Positions 27,201-39,200 of a stretch of 64,000 nt of DNA are shown here, piece after piece. The DNA comes from Sipunculus nudus (Eukaryota; Annelida; Sipuncula; Golfingiida; Sipunculidae), in the NCBI GenBank assembly GCA_026874595.1, contig CM049317.1, forward strand, positions 9,768,382-9,832,381. The letters run 5' to 3'. Below the pieces are notes generated by a model, which saw only the letters and a list, made by a program, of their open reading frames with translations, was not told the DNA's origin and made no database searches. The translations under genes were made by a program, and so were the position numbers. Position 1 is the stretch's first letter. Every line of letters starts with the position of its first letter.

Positions 27201-30200
27201 TGGAAACTTACATATGACATTAACAGTGTATTTAGTCTCTCAGCTGCTTTCTATGGTGGAACATTATCGATCATCAGTGTTGTAGTCAAGTCATAACCCT
27301 CTGAGGCGAAGGCTGAGGCCAACACATGGCCCCTCTAGGCCAAATTATGGCCCTATGAGGCCAAGACCAAGTCCGTGTCACCACCCTTCCAGGCTGAGAC
27401 ACCATCAACCAAGTCAGAGTCCATAAAACTGAGTTTCAGTGTCTGAATTCTTGTATGAGTTATAGCTAAAGTGCATGTGTACAAAATAGGTTAAATCTTA
27501 GAAGGTCATTGCACCAAAGCCGGAAAGCCTGAGGCTGAGTTATAGCCTTCCGAGACCGAGTCCAAAGACGGCGGTACCTGGCCTTGAGACCGTCCTCAAG
27601 GCCAAGACAGGTCTCCAGACCTCAAACGCTGTGGATCATAGGCAAGAAAGAAGGGAACTTTTTGAATAATCTTTGGAATGAAATTGTTTAAAATTTTATT
27701 ATAATATGCTTAATTTGTATTGCATCATGTATAGCATTGTGAGCGAAGTTACTAAATATGTCTTGTATCAGGAGATGATGTATCATTACCGCCCTATGTG
27801 ATTTATGTTTTGAGTAAAATGCAAAACCAGTAACTTTACAAATTCAATTGATGCACTGTTAGTTCAGAATTTTATTAATTTCAAATCAAGTGATATTTTC
27901 ATTTCCTTTGGAAACATTCAGAACATGGATATTTAGGTTCATTTAATGTATATTTTTATATATTTCTGAATGTCCTTTAGCAGTGACTAATGAAAAGATA
28001 GGGAAACATTTGCTTGTCAAAATATTTGTTCTTGTTAATGATACATAGTGTAATAATATTCTGTTTTTAAAAGCCTCAGTCCAAAATGTTTTTCAGAACA
28101 ATCCTTTCAAATGTATTTTATGAGCAACTGATATTGAACAGATTCAAGTCTCAATATTCAACTGAAATTAGTTTTGTTTAGTGTTAAGAGATGGCAGCAC
28201 TAGCCATATACATTGGGAAGCAATGATACCTGATAGTATTTACCTGCAATCTCCACCAGAGCTCACTTTCTGCTGTTACAATATTGTGAATTGAAAAAGT
28301 TTTTGGGCCTATGGTTTTGTGATTTTGTATTAAAACTATTTTGTGTGAGTTCTTCCATTTGCCATTCTTAAATTGTGCTGAGAGCTATGGAAAAGAAGAA
28401 TATTTTAAAAAATATAGTATAAAATTAGACAAAATAGAAGCATACAAGATATTAGTTCTATTCAGCATCCATATTTGAATGTAATCCACTGAGAAAATGA
28501 AATATTTGTAGTGAGAAATTAAAAAAAAAATATATATATATATAGAGACAGAGACAGAAATTATAATAAATATATAACATACTCCAGGCAGTATATGGAA
28601 AATATCATTTAGTTAGAAAAGAGCTATTTATTATGCACATAGACATGTAAGTTCCATACATTTGTTTCAGTCTAAATTTGCTTAAATTGGTTATCCATGA
28701 ATTCTGCAAAATGAAAACTTCACCAAATCATTCCAAAATCACTATTCACAAAAATTACACTGTGTTCCTTAAGGACCAGTTTTCTGTAGCCTTGGTGGTG
28801 ATCCACCCTGTGTTATGATCTGATTGTCATGGTGTTTGTACAAGGTCAGTTGAGCAAAGTACTGCACACCATATGATATGGAAAATAGATTTTTGTGATT
28901 TAATTAAATAAGAATTTAAATTTAGGTAACTGCAATTTAAATATGTGGGAACAAGAAGTAGTGAGAGGCCACAAACCTCCACCTGGTTCATCCTCACCAA
29001 ATTTTGCTGAGTAAGCCTAAACAGCTGTCACTGTTCAACAACCCCATCCCTGGTCACCTCCACAACAAAGCTGCCCTAATACCAATGAATAGCTTTATTA
29101 TAATGAAGTTGCTGTTTGACACATTGGCATAGAATCATATGAATTTAAACTCAATATATTTAATTGAATCAGGCTACCTAAAAGATTAACAGATTACTTC
29201 ATTGGTGTTATCCAAACCCTCCCAAAAATATCATTAAAATTGGTACAAAATGTTAAATGAATACCTAAGGGTAAAGCATAATGTCACCTGCTACATGGCA
29301 GAGGTACAATTAATAAAACCCAATTTTATGATTCAGGTAAATCCGATTTGAAGTGAAATTTGTCCAAAAGCAAACAAATGAAATGTCTCGATTCAGATAC
29401 TGACTGCATGTGACAGTGCAGAGCCATCTGGTGGAGATTGCTGGAACATTTTTTGTGTTGAAAAATTAATACTATTTGAATTTGTAAAAGTGTAAACCCA
29501 TGTGTTTATCAGGGACTATATGTGTTTGTTTGTATATGGGTGAAAATCTACACAGGAATGATTTTCATGCATAGGGCTGGTGTGAACTCTGACAATATTA
29601 GGTCAATCCAGTCATTTTAGGTGAAGCCCCACTATATAGATCTATGTTCTCACAAGGAGTTTATAACAAATGGAGTCACAACTCCAAATCTGGCTGTGTT
29701 GAACGTTGCAGAGAGGGTTCATAAAATGCACTGCTCAAAGGCACAGAGAGATGCTGCTGATAAGCCCGGCATTAATTGATACACTGCCAGAATCCCTTCT
29801 TTGGCATGACTTGAGAACAGCCTGTTAGTTTCCGGAGACCCCAAGCTTGAACTTATGCCACATTTTCTCCTCAGTTTAGTCTTGGGTATTTCATGTAAAT
29901 ATTGAAACAATCTTATATTTACACAATATTTTTTTCATATAAACTTCATGTAGCATGCAAACTCGTGTGAAGATGTCATTGCTAAAGAAGCCTGAGCTAT
30001 TGCTGGGCAGTGGTAAACAAGGGCAATAATACGAGAATAACGCCATCAGTGATGCAGTATGCAAGGGCTGACAGTTTTCAATGAAAATAAAAGTCATCCA
30101 AATATGAGCAACATAACATTTTGTTATCCACTGAATAGTAAGAAATAATGCTAATTGTTAATATGTCAGGAATTTGTAGACTGAGGTGAACTAATAGAAG

Positions 30201-33200
30201 TCCGAAATTATTCAAGGGAAATCAGGTAAACACTTCCCAGTGGTCGGTCATGTGTCACGGCAGATAATGATGCAGAGTGACCACATCCGTCACAAAATTG
30301 CTCCGGTGATTCCTCAACATGTGACCTCTCTAAATATACCTGTTATGCATAATTTTTAACAAAAAATGATCTGCACATTCATATTTCTGGTCAATGTTAT
30401 TCCAGCGATTCACTGCTTAGTAACTGGATACTAGTATATCCCTCTCGGCCTGACAAGCTTCAGTGGACTACGTCAGTAAGATCCGACAGCCTCACTATAT
30501 CAAAGGCTGTGCCGGGGCTGCACCAAAGTACAATAGAAGGACAATAGAGTTGATAAGCTTATCATGTCTTAATTGCAATAAGCACACCACTGATATGATA
30601 CGCAAATGCTCGCAGGGCTTCACAGAGTTTGGACTCCATTTGTTTTAAACTCCTTGGTTCTCACTGTAACACTGGATTGACATTTCAACCAGTATCCAAA
30701 TGTATGCATTATTGCACACATGGGTTTTACAGCATTTTTTCATGCAAATACATGCACATTAAAATATGCTCAATTGGGTTACATGTTAACTTGAAAGGTT
30801 ATGAATTTGAAGGAATAGTAAGTAATGATTCATAAAGTGCATGAGAATCGACCTCCATTTTAAATGACATTTAAATAATTGTATTTATTCTGATCCAACA
30901 GGGTCAGAGTTCATTTCAGATAACCCCCCTGCCAGGCACTAAACCACTCTTAATAATAACCAACCCTAAAAGTGGGGGCAAGCAAGGGGCCAGGTAATTT
31001 ACAGACTTAGCAGGCTTGCTATTTTGCCCTCAGATTTTCTCTGAGCATGCCCAGTTGTAGGTTTTGTTGTCATGGTGATCAGGACTACATTGTGTAGTTA
31101 TGTGGTTTTTTGTGTGTGGTTTTGCTAGTCATGTAAATATAAATATTTTATTGTAAGCTTTATTTTAGTTTCATGTATATTGATTTGTGTACAATTATGC
31201 TTATACATTTATTCTGTTGGTTACATATTTGAAATTGCAGTTTGAAATCAGGCAAAAAATACATATGACAAATGTCTGTTTTTCCAAACTTTGAAATAAA
31301 ATTATTGATAAAATATTCCTCATGAAATTTTTTTCCTTGCACCATTTATGGGTATTTGATGCAAAGAACATTTTTCAGGCCTTTTAAGAAAGGTATATGT
31401 TGTGACATTGAGACATAACGTTGCATTATGACAGCTGAGTGTCATTACCAATGGGTCATTTTATGAAAAAATAGCAACGCCAAAATAATTTTCTTGAAAA
31501 GATTTTTTCTTATCCATAGAAAATTTACTGTTACAAGATATCCTCAAGATATTTTTCTTGATTTATATAAGCAGCTTGCTTATTGTAAAGAAATTGTAGC
31601 TATGACAAGACATATTTTCTTGTCATTTGAAAAATTTCCTTTATCCTTATAAGAAAAATGGCTTTCCTCTGCATAGATATTATTTCTTGCAGTAAGATAT
31701 ATTTTTCCTCTAGCCTGAGAATGATCTTATCAGGAGAAAAAATATCATAAGGAAAAATTTCTGTACCATATAGAAAAGAAATTCTCTTGCCCAAGTCAAA
31801 AATAAGAAAATTATTTTTGGTGGTGTATTTTTATTATTTATAGTTAGAATATTTTATATATGAAAAAAATATTAATGGGATAAGGGTAATGGTAATTTGG
31901 GATGAAAATTGTTATACACATTTGGTTTTGATTTACCAGGGTTAAGATGGTACCAGTTCATATTTAATGTTCAAAATATTACATATTACCATTGTAAAAA
32001 TATATTTAAATAAATATATTTAAATTTGTTTATTTAAATATATTTATTTATATTAATATCCAAAATTGTTATTTAAATAAATTTAAATTCATAATTTAAA
32101 TATATTTAAATTGATATATTTGAATATATTTAAATATATAGTGAACAGGAATATGCTTGTTTTAAGTATTATGCACAGTATGTTGCATGAGACTGCCAGG
32201 CCCGTATAGTACATAGCTGTAGTTGTATGTTTGTTTTTAGTTGGTAGTTGGTGTTTTGTTTCAGATTCGCAGGCTGCTTCCTGAGTCCAGACCTCTGTTA
32301 GTGCTAGTTAATCCTAAATCAGGGGGCAGGCAAGGAAATAGGTAGGATGGCACTCAAACCATATATCACCAATTTCAAACAAGTATAGGTCATAATTTGT
32401 TCCAAATTAGTCCAACCTTACCTGGTTTTTACCTTATAAATTCCAAATGATCATATGAAAACATATTCAGCCTTGCCAGGTTCCTCCTTTCAAAAACTTT
32501 GATATTGGCTTGTGAGATATGTACCGTGAGATAAACAGTTTAAATCAATTAATGCATGTTGATTCAAATGTAATTTATCTCATGAAAAAGTGTGCAAAGC
32601 ATCTGGATTAATATCAGTGATTTACTAGAAGTGAGGAAGCATGTATACTTGATATGACCCTGCCCCCTCAATCTTATCAATTCAGTTTTATTAAATTAAT
32701 TGTTATAGTTTAATATAATCATTAATTAATTTAGATTAACAATCAAGTTAACATTACCTTCTCTCAAGGCCAGCATTCCCAAGAAATACACTGCTAATCC
32801 TCAAGAGCATTAACCCACTGTCAGTGTATGCCAAGGTCAGGCAGCCCCCATGTATTTCTTCTTCTGACTGGATGGCTTCTCAACAAATCTCTACACTGGA
32901 CTATTGGGTCCTTGGGCCCTTGTTTAGGATATAATTTACACCAAACTCTCTTGTGTTTCTAGACAAAGAGATAGTAAGGTCCATGTCCTACCTCTTTAAG
33001 ATATCTCTAACAAGTACTATATAATACGCCAGAATGGTCCTAAGTAGAGATCATACCTCTGCCAAGTTTAAATTATCCCAGTTTGTCCCCCCCCCCCCCC
33101 CTCCTTCCGTATATCAGGTCTGCACTGAAACTTGATTGGATCTTGATTGGTCCATGTGACACATGTGACCCATGTAAAAAGTTTTGTTTGCACTGGCTCA

Positions 33201-36200
33201 GTAGTTAGTGCATAATCATTCTAAATGGCATACAAACCATCCAACAAATAGATAAAGAACAGACGCAGGTGTAAACATAACCTCCTGGGTTGAGGTTCCT
33301 AATTACCCAGGTGACCCTTAGAAACTTTACAGGTCAAAATTTCTAAGAAATATGTGATTTCATGGAAACTTTGAAGCCCACTTAATTATTATCCCCCTTT
33401 ATATTTATTTTAGGAAGTGGCTAAACAGCCAGCAGAGTGCTGGCAGTTTAGTCCACAGGCTAAACAGCTGGCAGGGAAAATTTACCTTTCCGGCGGTCTA
33501 GCCCACAACTAGTACAGGCTTAATTGAATGAATGCATGCTCAGTTTCAGTGTGATACTCCACCATAAGTTTGACAAATGAGCAGAAAATGTGCTGACTTA
33601 CAAAATTAGATATTTTGCTGGTCTACATGTAAGAATTACCATTAGGTGTGGATATTTCTTGCATCATCTCACAACACAATAGGCTCAAAAGCTTTAATTA
33701 GGTGTGGTGTACAATTTTATGATTACCTTTGGCCTAGTAATAAGCTGATCCTTGGACCATTAATTTGAAATGTTGTGAGTTATTTATTATCAAACACTGA
33801 TTATTTGTTTGCTCATAACCATATGAACAATAAACGGTGACAGTCAATATGAATCACACTTGATTGACTTTAAAATCAAATTGTCTGCATATCCTTTGAT
33901 ATGACATCTCATGAGTTGTTTTCACTTTCACTCATTACCCAATGTCTGCACTTAAGCATATATAAGCAGCTGATGTGCAAGTCAACTTCAGTTCAATTCT
34001 GTATTCAAATAAGTGATATAAATCTATATAAAACTACCCTTTACATACAACAAAATGTGCCCTTTTAATACCTACTCAACATATTTGTTATATATAGACC
34101 AGCAAAATATCTAATTTTGTAAGTCAATTTTGTAAGTCTGCTCATTGTCAAAGTTATAATGGAAAGTAGAGTATCACACTGAAACTGAGCATGCATTTGG
34201 CTGTGGGTTGGACTGCCGGCAAGGTAAATTTTCCCTGCCAGCTGTTTAGCCTGTGGACTAAATGGCCGGCACCCTGCCGGCTGGTTTTAACCACTTCCTT
34301 TTTTTTATACCAGACTGAATTTTATGATACTCTGTTAATGTTCTCTGTGCTATCTGTTCACAACTTTTACACAAAGATTGAATCTGTTCCTCTTATGCAT
34401 CATGTTCAAGAATAAGAGTTTTCGAAAATAATAAATATAGATTTTTCTTTAGACAAATATTTTAATACTATCTTTTGCATGTGGAAATAAAGATTAGATA
34501 GAAGATTGAATAATAATTGGAAATTATTTTTATTTTATTTTCTTTGGAGAAGTTCAGTACCATATTTAAGGTCTCCTTTTGAAGTAGTATAGTTAAATAT
34601 AGTATTATATACTGGATTATATACTGTCAATAAATGAAGTGAGATTTTTTTTTATTAAAATTGCCACATAGAAGGGATATAGATTCTGGTAAAGTGTTTG
34701 TGTCATTTGATAACCAGATAAAATGGTTATCATATATCAAATTATATATGGTATATGAACATATATTAAATTATACATAATAATATGTACATCATAATTA
34801 CTTTCCCTCATACATTTAAGTGACTGATTTGATCAAATATTTTTTAAAATAAATATTGCTTTTAACTTAAAAAATATATAACATAAAAAAACAATTTGAA
34901 GTGGGGGTGGGGGGAAGAAGAGAAGTATTTTAAACTATTTATCCCAGTTTATTCCTGTACTTTTTGCATGGGTGATGTTTGTGTAATTTTTGTTCTGAAA
35001 TATTTTTGTTGTTGTAATGCACCGGTATGTTGCATGGGTGAAATGATATGATTATGTTAGTGTATTTTAAATTACACCTTTATATGTGATATGTATAAGG
35101 TATAAAAAAAACACTTCTTTGTTATAACTTTCATATGATCTTATTCATTTACTTATCAGAAAACTTTGTAGGCATTAGATTATTTTAAATTCATAGATAT
35201 TTCTGAAATCTGTGTATTTTAGCACTTTTGATTTTTTGTCTTAGGTAATTCATGAAATTTTAACAGAGTTAAATTTGACATTGTAACTCTGGTGTTGCTT
35301 AAGGATTATCAGAACTTTGTGTTTTGAAAACTTATCTTTGAATATTTCAAAACTAAAAAGGTAAAATGAAGATAATAACTAAATTCATGTATGTCTGGTT
35401 TTTTTTTAATAATGAATTAATTCATTTAGAATGTGACTTAAAATGCATATAATTCTGGCTGTTATAGTTAATGTCTTTTCTGGATTCTCTAGACTTGTTT
35501 TTATGATTGATATTGCCAAATTTGAATGAAGTTGTTTTCCATCTTAGCTCATTAAATAAATGTTTGGAAGCATGGTCCTCAATGTCAAAATTTGGAAAAA
35601 AATTCATACTAGATGTCTCAGATGTTTGATGTAACCATTTATTTAAAAGAAATAAGTGTTTACATGTTTTTTAACTCCATGAAGCAGCCAGATTTCACAA
35701 TATATTTGAATCATCTCTGGATTTCTCAGAAAGTCACAATTTTTTTTACCACATGACATCTATCAGGGGAAGACTTTTTTATTTTGTTAAGTCAAATGGA
35801 ATATGATATTCATTTTCTCTAGAATTCTTTAAAGTTAATTAAGTGTCACTGCATGAACTTTTCATTATAATGTAATTTTTAACTGCAGTTTATAGAATCA
35901 GATGGTAATTTCACATTTTGAAAACTAAAGATTACAGTAAGTTGACATTTATGTGATATGTAAGAGTTAAGTGAGCACACTTGTACTTTTTAATAAATTT
36001 TCTTTCCATCCAGAATACTGAGGAAATTCCAGTACCTTCTTAATCCACGGCAGGTATATGATATTATGAAGGGAGGACCAATGCAAGGGTAGGTCATGTT
36101 TATATTATAATATAAAGAAGACGATGTGCTAATTATGGCAGCCTTATATAAAATAAACAAAGCTCAATTCTGTGAATTTTAAATTTCATTTGTTGATTTA

Positions 36201-39200
36201 TCTAGGGTTTAATTGTATCGCCAGACATAGTCTGGAGATACTATGGTTTAGGCACGGTTGCGCCGCCGCCGCCGCCGCAGAGATTTCTTTTGGACACAAT
36301 AACTCAAAAAATATTTCAAGGATCTTTTTCAAACTTGACACATTTATAGATATAGGTGAGAGGACGAAGCCTATTTAAAATGGGGTCATGACCTCAACTA
36401 GGAGAGTGACCTTGACCTTGAATAGATCCATTTTTGGGGAAAATCACACAAATTCTTAAATATCTCAAGAAATCTTTCATGGATTTATCCAAAAATCAAG
36501 TTGGACAAAGATCTTGGATAGTGATGTCATGTACCGGAAACCAGTGGTGCCACCTAGTATCCTTTTCTTGTTTTTGTGCCGTTTAATACCCCCCATCATT
36601 GCCACTTGACAGTACTTTTAGCATCACAAGTCAAAAACTGATTGACAGATTTCTTTAATATTATGCATGTACATAGGTATGGGTTATGGGATGATGTATA
36701 TTAAAATTGTGGTCATGACCTTTCCTTTGAGAGTGGCTTTGACCTTGAATATTACCATATATGGTGAAAATCACATAAAATCATGAATATCTTAAAAAGG
36801 GATGCATGGATTGGTCCAAAAATCAAGTTGACGGAAGATCTTGGATAGTTTTGTCTTTTACAGAAAAAAGGTGGTGCCACCTGTTGTCCTTTTCTTGTTT
36901 TTTGCGCCTTTGAATACCCCATCATTGCCACTTGACAGTATATACTGTGAGCATTATAAGTCAAACAGTAATGGACAGATTTCTTTCATGTTATGCATGT
37001 ATATAGATATGGTTTATGGAATGAGGTATATTTAATTTTAAATTTAATTTTAAAATTTAATTTAATTTAAGTTATTTTTTTTTTTAATTTAATTTTTTTT
37101 TCAAATGTTGGATATTTTGGAATGCAGTTTATTGATTTGGGGTCATGACCGTGACTATGAGAGTGACCTTGACCTTGAATATTCCCATATTTGGTGAAAA
37201 ACATAAAATCATGAATATCTTAAAAAGGGCCACTTGACAGCACTGAGCATTTTTAAGTCAAAAACTAATGGACAGATTTCTTTTATATTATGCATATACA
37301 TAGATTTGGATTATGGGATGAGATATATTTAAATTTGGGTCCTGACCTTGCATATGAGAGTGGACTTGACTTTAAATATTGCCATATATGGTAAAATTCA
37401 CCAACAATCATGAAAATCTCCAGTGCACCTGGGGGATTGCTTCAGCTAGTGGTCTGCACATGGTGTTGCATCATGTTTTGCCCAAACATCAGCAGTTCTG
37501 GGCCATGGTCAGATTCTATAAATAGATATGATGGTCAGTGATAAATGAATTTGTGCACTGGGTGTACCACCGAGTCACAACTGGATCATTTTCCTTTGAG
37601 AGTGGTCTTGACCTTTGGACGAAGACTATTTGAAATGGCTCATGAATGTTGCCTATATGGGACTTGACAGTATTGTCAGCATTATAAAATAAAAATTAAA
37701 AAGTTGTTGGATAGTGTTGTCATGTGCTGGAAACTAATTGGCAGATATCTTTCATATTATGCATATCGATAGATATGGGTAATGTGATGAGTCATTTGCT
37801 GGGAACTGCATGGTGGCACCCCCTACTCTATTTTCTTGTTTTTCCACAATTTATGCTATTGATAAGGATCAAATGACAATTTTTATGACAATATAATTTA
37901 TTACAAAGAACAAAATATGATGTGAAACAAAATATAACAGATATTATTATTTCATTCTCATTATCATATCTCTCCATCTCCCTGAAATCCTGTCTATCCA
38001 TCTCTTTCTCTTTCTTTCTGCTTTACTCTATATTATTCTCAAACAAGTTACTCCAAACATACATATACAACTCAATACATCATTATATATATACTTCTAT
38101 TTATACATAACCTTTTACATAACAATTGCCTTCACTTTAAATATTCCTATATTTTGTACAAATGTTTCTCACATTCATTGCTAAAATACAAATACATCAC
38201 ATTATATCAACAAAATACCACAAAACCTCATTTGTCTGGCGATACTATGGCACCAGGGGTGCCAAGAAATGTCTAGTTATAGTATAATGTGGATAACAGC
38301 TGACTGAATTGTGTTTGACCTTTTAGGTTACAGTTCTTTAAAGACATCAGTGATTTCCGTGTTCTGTGTTGCGGAGGTGATGGCACTGTCGGATGGTTAT
38401 TGGATGCCATGGGTGAGTTGGTGTCAATCAAATTTTACTTTTATAAGATACTTTTAGTAAAGCTTGTGCCTATCACCTATTTACCTTTACTGTCTTCAAT
38501 ACCTAACTTGTTTGAAAAGTCCCCTTGTAAGGAGTGCACCTTTCAGGGGTTCTGCGATGGTATGACCCAGCAATGGGGTTGACTACACACCTAGGGCCTG
38601 TTGATTAACACCAGGATATAAATTGAGAGGTAGTGTGTGATATTACTCTGTCACATAGTCTAAAACCGGAATAAAATTCTCCAGATGTACATATACTTAG
38701 TTAAGCTAGCATTAAAATATGGAGGCGGTTACCTCAAACGTTGTAGGATGTACTTATATGCTGCCCCTCATTCCTTGATTTCACTTCCACAAAACTACCT
38801 TCACTTAATATTCATTGAAGTGCAGAGAAAATTTATTGGTTGTGAAGCAATATAAGGAATCAAGAGAGGCCACCTGCAGGGAAATATCAGTCCTTAATTT
38901 TAAGTGTGCACATGCTTATGAACCAATGAGGAGGAGTTAAGAGAGGCCATCTACAGGGAAATAAGTCCTCAACTGATTGTATACACTTGCTAAAGAAGCA
39001 ATAATAAGGGAATAAAGACAGGCCAGCAGTTTTGAAAACCTACAACTTTTCAAACTGTTATAAACTGTTTTCAATCAAGTTCTGATGAAAGCATTAAATA
39101 TTTTGTCAATGTGCCACTTTGTTATATTATGTAGCCTTTTCTTAATGAAGTGATTCCTGTTTTTCCAGATAAAGTAACCTTCATCCAGCGACCACCTGTG

